A DNA stretch of 64,000 bases, from the NCBI GenBank assembly GCA_004194705.1, contig SADC01000969.1, positions 1 to 64,000 on the forward strand, given 5' to 3'. Each line of letters opens with the position of its first letter. Position 1 is the first letter of the stretch. The translations under genes were made by a program, and so were the position numbers. Positions 10,030-20,669 of the stretch are shown piece after piece. The notes under the pieces were generated by a model. The model was not told the origin of the DNA, made no database searches, and was given only the letters and a program-made list of their open reading frames with translations. Source of the DNA: Ditylenchus dipsaci (lineage: Eukaryota > Nematoda > Chromadorea > Rhabditida > Anguinidae).

Positions 10030-11524
10030 CAGTCGAACCTTGATAAACGGGCACTCCCAAATGTTCGTTCTCCCGCTGGGTCCGACACTTTTTTTAGAGA
10101 CAGAAACAAGACAAGATCTTGGCCAAGATTTTGTCTTGTCTTGCCCCAATTTCGACTGAAAATCTTGTCTTGGGATCTTGCTTGGTCATTTCTAGAAATC
10201 TTGGTCTTGGTTTTATGGTCAATCTTGTATGCAAAATTTACAAAACACCCGACAACCTATTTTATCGTTTTTTGGGCCCATAGCATACCTGAATTCTGTT
10301 TTGTGGCTTTATACAAGGTTAAAAAAATGGCGAGACAGGAAAATTCCATCCCGCTCGCCGTCCCGAAATCCCGCCTGAACATTTTTCAACAATTTCCTGT
10401 CCCGGTGACCCGTTTAGAAAAGAATTATTCAAATTTCATTCCGTGTAGTCCCGAAAATGTCAAACTTTCATCTCTAATAAAACGCACGTCAAACAATATA
10501 AAAAGCACAAGATCAAGAACAGGGAAACATAGTGCGTAAAAATTATAAAACACTAGCCACAAGTTTTGCTAAAAAAATTGTCACCTGTTACAAACTGTCA
10601 AAATTGTCAAAACAGTCAACTTTCGATTTAAAGGGGCATGCCCGCGCGTTTCAAAAAGTTAAGGCGGGGACCAGCAAATTTTTTGGATCGTGCCATTTTT
10701 CTCTCGTCTTGCATCAAATCTGATATTAATGACCTTATGCTACTTTTGAAAACTAGGTAGAAAACTTAAAAAATTCAGATGAGAACGCATCTAAAACTTC
10801 ATCGAGAAAGAAAAAAAGTGCTGGTCCCGCCTTTTCTGCGTGTCGGGCACGGGCATGCCCCTTTAAGAAACCCTCGATTTAACCAACTTTTTTCAATGCC
10901 TATCCTGCCAGTGATTAAATAAAATGACTAAGATTAACTCTTGATTTAACAAGACTCTCGGTTTAACGAACATTTTTGCCGGTCTCCAAGGGTTCGTTAA
11001 ATCGAGAGTTGCCTGTATAAATCTTGGTTTTCGGCCAAGATCTTAGCCAAGATCTTGATTGGCCGTTTTCAAAAACCTTGCTCTTGGTCTTGGTCAAACT
11101 TTCAGCTAAAAATCTTGTCTTGGAATCTTGCTTGGTCCCCACTTTCTGTCTCTACTTTTTTTAGCTCGATTTTCAAAGCTTTTTTTTTAAATACTGTTTT
11201 GACAGTCCGGTCGCACATATTGCAAGGATTCTAATTTTACCGATCGTTTTTCAGAATCCAAAAACTTTTTTCTCTAAAAACGCAAAACCTCGATAAACGG
11301 GCACCCTATTTCTGAAATGGGTGTCCGTTTATCGAGATTTTGCTTTTTAGAGAAAAAAGTTTTTGGATTCTGAAAAACGATCGGCAAAATCGGAATCCTT
11401 GCAATATGTGCGACCGGACTGTCAAAACAGTATTAAAAAAAAGCTTTGAAAATCGAGCTAAAAAAGTGTCGGACCCAGCGGGGGAACGAACTTTTGGGGG
11501 TGCCCGTTTATCGAGGTTCGACTG
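10030..11524. mobile_element. Large pogo/Tigger-like element with nested insertions
   Basis: The ends are CAGTCGAACCTTGATAAACG and CGTTTATCGAGGTTCGACTG, with TA outside both. Inside is a second inverted pair starting TAGAGACAG (about 10095) and ending CTGTCTCTA (about 11154), flanked by near-identical poly-T octamers. Inside that lies a broken CAGTCAAC element (about 10613-11018) that holds the TTAA element at 10632-10862. 11165-11310 and 11318-11470 are near-perfect inverted copies. No transposase frame is visible. Confidence 0.65.
10632..10862. mobile_element. TTAA-flanked MITE, AGGGGCATGCCC ends
   Basis: AGGGGCATGCCCGCGCG and CGGGCATGCCCCT lie between TTAA tetranucleotides. TTAA duplication with AGG termini is the piggyBac-type pattern. 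A second copy is at 15292-15522 and a terminal fragment at about 60731-60742. Confidence 0.8.
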
Positions 11525-11539
11525 TAAAGCTAAAAGCAA

Positions 11540-11787
11540 TTCCGTGGGCATGCAAGTACAGAAGCAACTTAGAGGCAAAAAAATTATGTAGACGAAAATA
11601 AAAGTAAATTTTTGACAAAAGAAATTGGACGCTACTGTCATAAACCAGCCCCAAAAATGGTTCTTTTCGGTTATCAGGATTACCGAAAAGAATTGTAAAA
11701 CGGATTAAGGGGGAGGTAAATGACATTAGCGCCGGAAATTGGAAATAAATCGAGTTTGCCCTCCTTTCGGAGAACAAAGCTTATCTG
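11540..11787. other. Intergenic; nothing recognised
   Basis: AT-rich linker between two repeat blocks. A ggttcttttcggttatcagg / taccgaaaagaattg short inverted pair is visible near 11660-11695. No gene seen. Confidence 0.4.
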
Positions 11788-12943
11788 CAACCGAAAATTT
11801 CCGAATAAAAGTCGGAAATGTCGCACGGATGAAAGTTTTGTTAGCCCACTTTTTGACCACGCATCGAGCAGATTTTTCCAGGACCACTTCCTCTCGGTAA
11901 TGTTTACTGGTCCTAAAAAATCAGCTTAAAAACCATAGCCGTCGCCGACAACGAGAATTTCGGTGCGTTATCGTTTCAGCACTTTTTTCAAATGAAAAAA
12001 AAGGACGAAACGTTTCGTCATTTTTTTTCATTCTAAGACTGCCTTGGTCCCCTGTTGTTTTTTCGAAAATTTTTAGATTGTGTCCGAACCACCACAAACC
12101 ACTCAAAACCACGTCAAACCAGCCAAAACATCCAAAAACGGCCAAAAGCACCCAACACACCCAAAACCAACCAAACCCAACCAAAACCACCCGAAACCAT
12201 CCAAAACTACTCCGAATAAAAGTTTTGCGGGAATTGAAATTTTTTAGAAATTTTTTAGTGAAATTTTTGGTCGACTACTTGGTTTGGTTGGTTGAGACTG
12301 AAAGCTGCCTGAGGACTATTACCTGAGTACCAACACCTGGGGTTTCCCGGTGGCTCGAAGTGTTTGGGTAGTTTTGGGTGAATTTGGGTGAATTTGGGTA
12401 GTTTTGGGTAAATTTGGGTGGTTTGGGTGGTTTTGGGTGTTTTAGGTGGTTTGGGGTGATTTTGGTTGTTTGGGTGGTTTTGGGTTTTTTAGGTGGTTTG
12501 GGGTGGTTTTGGGTGTTTTGGGTGGTTTGGGCTGGTTTGGGTGTTTTGGGTGGTTTGGGGTGGTTCAGACACAATCTGAAAATTTTGCAAAAAAACAACA
12601 GGGGGGACCAAGGCAGTCTTAGAATGAAAAAAAGGACAAAACGTTTCGTCCTTTTTTTCATTTGAAAAAAGTGCTGAAACGTCCCTTCACCAGAATTTCA
12701 AATGTTTGAATTCGCGCGGGACAGTTCTCTTTCCACTCGCACTGTACTTTATTGACTCGCTTCGAATGACTCAAAAGAGTACAATGAAAGACGAAAGAGA
12801 ACTGTTCGCGCGCGAATTCAAATATTTGAAATTCTTGTTGTCGGCGATGGCTATGGTTCTTTAATGCGTGGTTAAAAAGTGGGGTAGCAAAAATTTCGTC
12901 CGCGCGACGTTTCCGACTTTTATCCAGAAATGTCCGGTTGCCG
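11788..12943. repeat. Outer inverted repeat disrupted by a TTAA element
   Basis: The arm 11788-11868 (gcaaccgaaaatttccg ... ttttgaccacgcat) is inverted at 12865-12943 (gcgtggttaaaaagtgggg ... tttccgacttttat). The TTAA element at 11930-12860 sits between the arms, its right TTAA touching the right arm. This is an older foldback opened by a younger insertion. Confidence 0.6.
11930..12860. mobile_element. TTAA-flanked foldback with CCAAAACCACC / GGTTTTGGGTGG arms
   Basis: AAACCATAGCCGTCGCCGAC and GTCGGCGATGGCTATGGTTCT are inverted ends, with TTAA outside each (11926-11929 and 12861-12864). Inner arms are strand-asymmetric: C/A-rich ccaaaaccaccc at 12085-12210 and G/T-rich ggttttgggtgg at 12360-12570, preceded by inverted caggggaccaaggcagtctt blocks. 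A separate hairpin with gcgcgggacagttctcttt arms lies at 12700-12835. Confidence 0.75.
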
Positions 12944-13026
12944 TTACTTGTTCATTATTTAAAAACGCTGAGAAAAAAAAAAGAAAGCTGAAAAAAAGCT
13001 GAGAACTAAACATTAAAAAAACTTAC

Positions 13027-16000
13027 GATTCCATTAGGACCAGTGGGTGGGGGCTCTGGAATGAGTGGCTTGTCTGACTGCAAATTTTGCTCCTGCTCTT
13101 GCTCCAACAAGTCAGGGTTTTGCTGCTGCTGCTGCTGCTGGAGATCTAGCTGCTGGTTGTTGTGTTCAGTCACAATCTCCTTGTTTTTGGAGCTAAGAGG
13201 AGTGTCAGTGGAGGTTGGAGTGGCGGAGCTAGTGCTTGTGGGGATGGGAGCACCAGGGTCCTGCGGGCTAGGGGTAGTTGTCAGAGATGGAATCTGAGGT
13301 GGTGGGACTTGCACTGGCTGCTCTGCTGGTTTGTTGTATTCCCCGGATTGTGGGCCTCGCTGGTTGTGCACTGGCTCATTGTCGTTGCTGTTGTATTCAG
13401 ATGGTTGGGGTGGCTGGTTGTAGTCTGGCTTCTCCTCCTGTTCTTGGTTGTAGTTTTCTTCGGGATGGGTGGAGAATAGGCTGGGCTTGGCTCTTCGTAA
13501 TTGGACGGGATGTCCACTTCACGGCTGTGTTGTTGTTCTACAAATTAGATTGGGTGGTGAGATGGTATGAAAGTGTTTTCTGCAAAAATCGAATAGTTTC
13601 TTTGCTCTAATTTCAGGTCTCAAATGGTTTAAATACAGTCGAAAGTCGATATAGTGTACAGGGTGGCGCAAAAAAATGCGGTCACTTAAATTTTTTGCGT
13701 AGGTAGGACTGCCCCATCAATTTCCCCAGGAAAATCGATGACAGTAGTTAAGCTAGCTAGGAGCTCTGTGCTTGTGCTCTTCATCACAGCCGGCCGTTAT
13801 TGTGGAGGTTTCCGAGGGCTTGCCACCCAAAATCGGAAACCCACCGGGCAAGGGTTACGTACGCCAACTGTTTAAAGGTAGCCAAATTTTTTCGCGCCAC
13901 CCTGTACACCCTGGAGACCGATTTCAGATGTACACTATATCGAGTTTCACACTATATCGAGTTCCGACTGTATCCCTAACTTATAAACCGACCCACTAGA
14001 TTACCAAATCGCAAGTTGACATTAGTTACATTTTAAAGTACTTTCAAGAATAAGCAAAAAAACCCTGCTTATGTTTCATAAAAAAGATCACCGTGATTTT
14101 CGTGACTGTAACCAGGCTTTTGTTCTTCTTGGTAGGCCACTTCTCCTGTAAATATAAAAGTAAATAAAAAGTTAAGCTAATGTACGAAATTTCCTTGCTT
14201 TTTTTAAATTTATTTTCTCGGCTTTTGAACTTTGAACAACTTTAAATTTAAAAAGGGTGCGATCTTTAATTATGCCTTAAGCGCTAATAATTGGACCTAA
14301 CATGATAGGTCTAAAGTGGTCTACCGTGGTTTTCGTGGTTTTGCTGTTCGTCTGCTGAGTAAGGCACTTGCGGTTCAGCTTCCTGGTGGCCATATCCTTC
14401 TTCAGCGGAGACATGTTGCGGTTGATGGTCATAGTCTTGTTGTTTATAGTTGTGGGGGTAAGCCTCTTTGCTGGGCTTGTAGTCCACATAGTTCTTCTGG
14501 ACTGGAACTGCTGGATATTGGTGCTTCTTGTGCTTGTGGCTAGGCAGACTGAAACTGATTTAGTTAAGCCATATTCAAAACTTTCACAATCAATAAAACA
14601 AACTTACGGCAATATAACGTCAGTTAGATCCACCTCATAGTCGGTTTGGCACCCTGAAATACATTGTAGGGGTGATATGTAGGGTTGGCAAAGCAATTCT
14701 TCATTTTTGACTTTTTTCAGTGGAAAAGTCGGAAATTTCCAATGAGTTTATTTTTTGATAAGCTTTGTTTTGTCTTTAAAAAGCATGCCAAGTATTTTAA
14801 TTTTATTTGAAAAAATTCTTCAATTTGAAAAAATCGATTTGTCAATGAAAAAAATCGTCGTTCGGCATGATTTATATGGCATGAGGCATGATGTATTTCC
14901 CTGAAAGAATTTTTTCTGCAATTTTAAAATTCTATAAAATCAGTTAATATCCCGTAAAAAAGCTGAGATCCAGGACTAAACGCATTAAATTGAATAAATT
15001 CTTTTTTCGATATTCAACTAGCCTTACCACATAGTTGACTGGGAAACTGTCCTCCACAGTCACCTTGGTTGGACCATACTGGTGCAGTTCATAGGTTGGC
15101 TTGGGCTTGGCATACTCATACTCCACCCTTTGCTGTTGCTGATAGCCATAGTTATTGTCTTTGGCGTGCTGCTCATAGCCATAGTATTCTGGAGCAGGTT
15201 GACCATAGCTAGTGTAGTCCTGGTTTGTAGAGTGGGGAGAATAGCTTTTGGGTCTGAATTTGATGCAAAAAGTTATGATTTTCAGATTTAAAGAGGCATG
15301 CCCGCGTGTTTTTTTCAATTTAAGGCGGGGCCAGAACTTTTTTTGAACCGTTATATTTTTCACCCGTTATGCATCAAATCTAATATTGAGGACCTTATGC
15401 TACTTTTAAAAACTAGGCAGAAAACTTTAAAAATCGGGATGAGAACGCATGTTAAAGATGTTCGAGAAAGAAAAAAGTTGCTGGTCCCTGCCTTTTCTCC
15501 GTGTCGCGCACGGGCACGCCCCTTAAAGTTAGACAAGTAACCCACTGTGCATCATATCCGCCTTGGCTGGCATATCCATAGTTGTTTTGGACGGGCTGCT
15601 CATATCCATAGGTATTGTAGGCTGGCCCTTGGGGTGGGTAGTTGGTATACTGCTGTTTAAGTCTGAAAGTATTAGGTTCTCTAGAAAATGTTGTCATTCC
15701 ACAATTTTCAAAAATCAGCTTGGAAGATGGTCAGAGACCCAGGGGAATGGCACTTTTTGGCTCAGCTATACCCATTTTACCACAGACTGGGTGAAGTTTA
15801 CCAAAATTAAGGCAGAGTGGGACGGGACTCCGGAACTCATCCCGTCTTGTCATCATCTCTAGTCATCCTAATGTTTTTGACTTTTAAGCTAGAATAGCTG
15901 GGCATTTTTATAGCTCTAGAAAAATTACGAATTTAAAAAAAAATGAGTAAAAAGCTGCTTTTTGCAACAAAAAAAAAACCAAAAAATTGTCGTAAACAGG

Positions 16001-16308
16001 ACTGATTCTTAAAAACTGGCAAAATGACAACATTTTTCAATAAGCCTAATGTCATAAAGCACAATTATACCCTTTGTAGCTACCATAACCTCTGGGATGG
16101 TAGTCACTGTTGTCGTAACACTCCTTGGGTTTTCCATAGCTTTTGACTGGCTGGTAGCCATAGTTGTTTGGCTGGTAGTTGTACTGCTGCTGGTTCACAT
16201 AGCCTAAACATATATTTTTGAAAAAGGGGTAATCAAATCTTTTCTACAACCTGCATCAGCCATAAAGCAAAATAGGGCAAGCTTGAATGCCAGCAGTAGC
16301 CTCCACAT
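13027..16308 (-). CDS. Secreted Pro/Tyr/Gln-rich low-complexity protein
   Basis: Exons: 16308-16251, 16203-16071, 15662-15546, 15253-15028, about 14653-14608, 14548-14325, 14145-14092 and 13537-13027. It opens with a signal peptide (MWRLLLAFKLALFCFMADA), then repeats built on NYGYQ, YGYEQ and QQQ, later HENHG at the ends of two consecutive exons, and finally a Pro/Thr/Ser/Gln tail. Such composition suits an extracellular, cuticle- or matrix-type protein; I recognise no family. Phases agree except exon 4 to 5, which is off by one base. The last exon reads SNYEEPSPAYSPP in the spliced phase and then needs one extra base (near 13467-13470, a CCC run) to continue HPEENYNQEQEE and the long tail. 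The final exon ends at a perfect GTAAGT donor, so the gene continues downstream, possibly to 9750-8384. Confidence 0.7.
13636..13970. mobile_element. Two TA-type elements, one inside the other
   Basis: The outer ends are CAGTCGAAAGTCGATATAG and CTATATCGAGTTCCGACTG between TA dinucleotides. The inner element, 13659-13904, has ends CAGGGTGGCGCAAAA and TTTCGCGCCACCCTG, also between TA. Both lie in the intron before the last exon of the secreted gene. The inner ends resemble mariner-type termini. Confidence 0.75.
14660..15027. other. Intron of the secreted gene; no element defined
   Basis: A single gtagggttggcaaagc word near 14681 resembles a hAT-type left end, but no matching right end is found. 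The rest is AT-rich, with a gcatgaggcatgatg duplication near 14870-14895. Confidence 0.4.
15292..15522. mobile_element. TTAA-flanked MITE filling an intron
   Basis: AGAGGCATGCCCGCG and CGGGCACGCCCC lie between TTAA. It is about the same length as the copy at 10632-10862 and has the same interior (ttaaggcggggcc, tgctacttttaaaa, gaaagaaaaaagt). It makes up most of the 292-bp intron between exons 3 and 4 of the secreted gene. Confidence 0.75.
15700..16070. other. Intron of the secreted gene; hAT-like right end only
   Basis: A gtgggacgggactccgg ... cttgtcatcatctcta stretch (about 15815-15865) ends like the right terminus of the 213-3876 element. No left partner is visible. Otherwise AT-rich. Confidence 0.35.
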
Positions 16309-16309
16309 T

Positions 16310-17340
16310 CTAAATGGTCAGCCTGGAAGCTATTGCCCAATTGGCGTTGAAGAAGAAAGAGAAAATGAAAATCACTAGCAAATCCAACAACCAGCTAACA
16401 CAAACAAAGAATGAAAGCTGCCGAAGGGAGGACTTCCGCACAAAGATTATTCACGCCCCCATACTTGCTGGCTGATTTTGCATTGAGCCTAGGAAGGGGA
16501 TTGATCAATGCATAGATAAGGCCGACATCCCTGGGATGGTGGTGTAAAAACGAAGGGGAGGGGTTGGCGATTAAAAGTGAATTCCAGAGACAGGAAATGA
16601 AGAATTATTATTACGATGTATATTATTTCATATGTGAAAAATAGATTTATTAATTTTGCTGCAAAAACAAGCAAACAGACAACAACATTAGAGTTTTCGG
16701 GAGCTAATTTGATTTTTGATGCACAACTGAGCCCAAACTAGCATAGGAGAATAGAGTCATTGAAGCTAGAGCGATAGCAAAGGCAGCTTTGGCACCAATA
16801 AGACTCCAGGAACGAAGAAGAACTTTGAAGTAAAACATTCTGCAAGAATTTTTTTAAAATTTTTTTCATAAGATAAATTTTAACTAGAGGGTGTCTCAAA
16901 AGTATTGGGTATCTTTCGAAATTGACGCAAAAGTTCTATAAATCGATTTTTTATTTGTAAAGCTTATTATATTTATTCCTTTGCCATGTTTTTCATAGAA
17001 AATAATATTCGTAGTGTATTTGGCACCAGGGCCCAAATTTGGGAGGGGCGAAAATTGAGCGTCGGAAAATTGCGAGCCAAATTTCTTCTATTCGTCAAAA
17101 AGGCTAAAATTTAAATAATTTTTCAAAAAGTGATAACATCAAGGGAGGACTTCCGCACAAAAATTAACTTTATTGTTTTTCTTCTCTTTTTTGTTTCTCT
17201 CTATACCTATTTAAATAATACAGCAGCCTTGTTCACGCTTTGGCTTCGCTCTTATCACTAGGAGGTTGATATATCCCAGGTTAGTTGAGTAGAGCTATAC
17301 ATGGGCTCGAAGCCCAACATTCCTCTGTTGAAATTTGATA
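16310..17340. other. Intergenic region upstream of the secreted gene
   Basis: This should hold the promoter of the minus-strand secreted gene. A 20-base word (gggaggacttccgcacaaa) occurs twice, near 16424 and 17142. A single mariner-like agagggtgtctcaaaag terminus lies near 16887. No gene could be supported. Confidence 0.4.
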
Positions 17341-17341
17341 A

Positions 17342-17758
17342 CAGTCAAACCTCGATTTAATGACCCCCAAATCAAGTTTGTCCCCACCTAGGGTCCGACA
17401 CTTTTTAAAGCTGATTAGTTCTGTTTCCAAAGTCTGGTCACAAATATCGCAAATATTGATTTTGCCGATCGTTTTTCAGAAGCCTAAAGTCTGGATATTT
17501 TCGTTCACGAAGTGGATATAGTTAGCCCTGAAATGTAAGAGCAACCAAGCAGGAGATGTTCTCAGTCAGGCTTTTTTTTAAAGCAAAAACTTTAGATTTT
17601 TGAAAAACGATCGGCAAAATCGAAATCCTTGCGATATTTGCGACCAGATTGTCAAAACAGAACTAGCAAAGCGCTTTTAAAATCAGCTTAAAAAGTGTCG
17701 GACCCTAGGTGGAGACAAACTTGAGGTGGGGATTGAGGTGGAAATCGAGGTTGGACTG
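17342..17758. mobile_element. CAGTCAAAC-type MITE carrying a host-derived segment
   Basis: Inverted ends: CAGTCAAACCTCGATTTAA and AAATCGAGGTTGGACTG, with TA outside on the right and one base off on the left. The inverted halves share gatcgtttttcagaa / ttttgaaaaacgatc. At the hairpin centre (about 17489-17570) sits a segment about 80% like 18190-18272, the region beyond the TMEM147 exons: ttcacgaagt..gatata and caagnaggagatgttnt words are shared. It reads as a host fragment held inside a MITE. Confidence 0.65.
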
Positions 17759-17764
17759 TATTTG

Positions 17765-18150
17765 TGTTAAATGCGGATTCATATACGTATTGCGTTTGTC
17801 GATGCCTCAAATTTTGATTGCATGTGGTCTTGGTCAAGATCCACTCTCAATGGTCTTGATATATTTACACTAGTCCAGATCTACCCTCAGTGCTTTTGAT
17901 CTACCGCAATGATTCTAGTCCAGTCCAAAAAAATTTGGGTTATTAAACCACATGAATTTCAGATATGTTGAAGAACTCCGTGAGTTACATAACATATCTA
18001 AAATTTGGACGTTTTAGTCACCAAAAACATTTTCCGGTTTCAGACACCCAAATAAACCAAGACGACATCCGCTTAGTTGGAGAATGTCATTGAATATACA
18101 TTTACCAAAAAAAAATAATTGGTTACATACATAATGATGATGTGGGAATC
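17765..18150. other. Intergenic; nothing recognised
   Basis: Contains repeated gatctacc / gatccact and tcttgat words near 17820-17920. No gene or paired element ends found. Confidence 0.35.
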
Positions 18151-18400
18151 AGCCAGCCACGTGAAGTTTATATTTAAAAAAAAATTCAATGTCTAGATAT
18201 CCACGTTCACGAAGTTGATATAAATAGCCCCGAAACCCAAGAGCTACCAAGAAGGAGATGTTGTCACTCTTTTTGGTTGCTTCATCCTCGTCGGTCACAA
18301 CTCTTTGCAAGTTGCACCTAGCAATCCTCGATCGTAAGTGCGAAGAAAAAGGACTGGTATTTATAGGGGACATAATTTTAAACTACTGGTTTGACTTCAA
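18150..18400 (-). other. Possible 3' end of TMEM147; also source of a MITE-held copy
   Basis: One minus frame ends GFGAIYINFVNVDI-stop, similar to the TMEM147 C-terminus (LALYVAVVNVHS in human). A second frame runs open through the same DNA (VVTDEDEATKKSDNISFLVA). I cannot choose the frame. The segment 18190-18272 is duplicated at 17489-17570. Confidence 0.4.
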
Positions 18401-18925
18401 AAAATTGTTGAAAATTTGATTTACAAAGATTACGGTCCGAGAGGATTTTGTCCCCAGAGGATTTTGTCCCCAAGAGGACTTTGGCGCGAGAGGATTTTGT
18501 CCGTGTCTGATAACACCATTAGATAGCTCTGACATTATAGTTTTTAAAGAGGTATCATGTGTTAAAACGTGTTGTCAAAACGTGGCACGAAAAGTTAAAA
18601 GTATGAAATAAATCATTATTTCCTGATTTGTTCCATGCTTTCAGTTTTTCCTGCCACATTTTGAGAACAGGTTTCAAAAAATGATACCTCCAAAGAAACT
18701 AGGATGGCAAGGTTATCTGACCGTGTTATCAGTTTTTGAAAATTATTTAAATTTTTGCCTCCTTGACTAAAAGAAAATTTGACTAGCAATTTTCGCCCCT
18801 CCGAAATTCGAGGGGGATAATCAAAAAGTAGGTTTCGAACTAATGCCAAATACATGATTTAAAAAAGCCAAGTTTTAAGAACCTATCGTTTTTAAAGTAA
18901 ACTTATTTTCAAAATAAAAACTCAC

Positions 18926-20668
18926 TGGTAAACAACATCATGAAAGACGCAAAGCACCAGCAAAAGTCCAACCATCCGTTTTGTGTTCTTAGCCATATCA
19001 ATGCGGTTAAAAAGCCAGACGAGAGTGGCCATGGACATGTAGAACACTAGGTCCACGTTGGATTCCATAGCGGTTTGGATGTACCGCCAATGAAAACCTG
19101 TGGTTCTTGACCCAACAAAAAGTCCCACAAAATAGCTGGCTAAGCTGTGTGCTCCTGCCCACCCTAGAATTTGTTTGGTTGATATGGTAGTGCTTGTTTT
19201 TGAAGAACATTTTACCTAGACCAGCAGCCAAAAATCTGATCTCGCCTTTTCCTGAGATGAAATATGAGATTGCCAAATGAAGACCCAACACATCAACTAC
19301 ATCAACGCTGTTCTTGACCAGCTCCTAAAAACCATCATTACATGATACCATTTTTCTCATATCTGAGCTGAGATGAGCCCATTCTAGTAGATGATAATAA
19401 ACCCTTCTTGCGAAAAATGGCCTGATTTGGTAGGAATTTGGCACAAATGTGGTTTGATTTTGCTGACGTTGTTCTCTGTATTATTAAAGGGTGTTTCAAA
19501 TTTTTCTCACACTTTTAAACGGTCATAACTTTTTTTAACAGACCGAATTTGTTATTTCTGTAAACGCAAATCGGCTTACCTTTTGATGGCAATTTTTTGG
19601 TATATAAAGTCAAAAACACGATTTTTGATTGGTCCTCATTGTGGTTTGGGCCTTACCCAGCCAAAAGCCATCCGTAGACCAGGACCCAAACCACAGGGGG
19701 ACCAAGCAAAAATAGTGTTTTTGACTTTATATACCAAACAATTTTTATTAATAGCTGAGCCGATCTGCGTTTACAGAAATGAAAGATGCGGTATGTGAAA
19801 AAAGTTATGACCGTTTAAAAGTGTCAGAAAAATTTGAAACACTCTGTACTATGTCGTTTTCAAGGACCTATCTCTCAGTCTGGAATCAACATTTTGCAAA
19901 TTTGCTTTTTGCGTTTTCTTAACTGCTACAATCTCTACCGATTCCACTTTTTAGATTTTGATTGGGCCTCCGAAAATCTCGAAATCAACCCAAATTTTTT
20001 TCTGATTTTTGAGAGGTTAAACAATAAACGGGCCAGGCTGATTAATAGAGCATATACGGTATCATCAATTTAAAGTTGCCATTTTTTCCGAACAATCCTT
20101 TACACGAAACTTGAAGCTTTTACCCACAGCATACAGTCAACTTACTGAAATCAAATTAAATCCTTCCGCTTCCACATCCCCGCTAACAGCGCTTGTTGGA
20201 AAGAAAGTAGCCAGGGTCATCATTTTTAGAAATTGAGTAACAAAGTAGACCAACGCCGCCTTAAAACTATAAATTTAGACGAATTCTCAAAAGAAAATTG
20301 GACCCTGTTTTAATTATGGGTGCCTTTTTTTGCCTTTGTCCCCCAGTTCTTTTTTTAACGTTTTTTATTCAGGATAACAATAACATTTTCTTATTTCTGC
20401 GACTCTTACTACAAGCTGATTGCCTACCATGATTTTGGTCTATTTTTTTAGAAAAACAGTAAACATAAATAAAAAAACGTAAAAAAACCATCAGGGGGGG
20501 CCAAGGCAAAAAAGGCACCTATAAGTAAAACAATGCCGAAAATTAGGCGTAACTTACATTTGCACATTTCCACCAACTGCTGTATTCAGACAGACTCGAA
20601 TATTTGTAGGCAATCAAATAAGGCGCATATGCCAAAATAACGCAGTTGCCGAAGTGGAATAATGTCAT
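18926..20668 (-). CDS. TMEM147: TMEM147, ER multipass membrane protein
   Basis: Exons: 20668-20558, 20259-20146, 19324-19216 and 19163-18926; all phases agree. Translation starts [20 protein letters not shown], the conserved TMEM147 N-terminus, and continues SEYSSWWKC, then [14 protein letters not shown], then [11 protein letters not shown], then [15 protein letters not shown], then [21 protein letters not shown]147 is a seven-helix ER protein that works with the NOMO-NCLN complex in membrane-protein insertion (known from vertebrates). About 193 residues are covered; the human protein has 224, so the last helix is missing here. Exon 4 ends at a good GTGAGT donor. A candidate end lies at about 18242-18190 (GAIYINFVNVDI then stop, preceded by ttcttggtag), but the linking exon is unresolved. 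Introns 1 and 2 consist largely of inverted-repeat elements. Confidence 0.9.
19487..19845. mobile_element. Mariner-like inverted-repeat element in TMEM147 intron 2
   Basis: The left GGGTGTTTCAAATTTTTCTC and right AGAAAAATTTGAAACACTC ends are inverted, followed on the right by TGTA. Near-perfect inner arms include ttaaacggtcataactttttt, and a central aggacccaaaccacaggggg block recurs at 22840-22915 and 41975-42045. A second element (CCGTATTT family, about 19860-20059) lies beside it in the same intron. Confidence 0.65.
20305..20525. repeat. Inverted repeat in TMEM147 intron 1
   Basis: The arms ggtgcctttttttgcctttg and ccaaggcaaaaaaggcacc enclose an aaaaaacgtaaaaaaac-rich core. The arms contain the caggggg/accaaggc word that marks a dispersed family in this window. 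Confidence 0.6.
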
Positions 20669-20669
20669 T

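Noticed and set aside
12275..12665. Pro/Thr/Asn- and Gly/Trp-rich frames
   Set aside because: Translation of inverted ccaaaaccaccc/ggttttgggtgg arms of a foldback element.
18616..18855. 79-codon minus frame as the missing TMEM147 exon
   Set aside because: It does not resemble the TMEM147 C-terminus and the phase from exon 4 is not supported.
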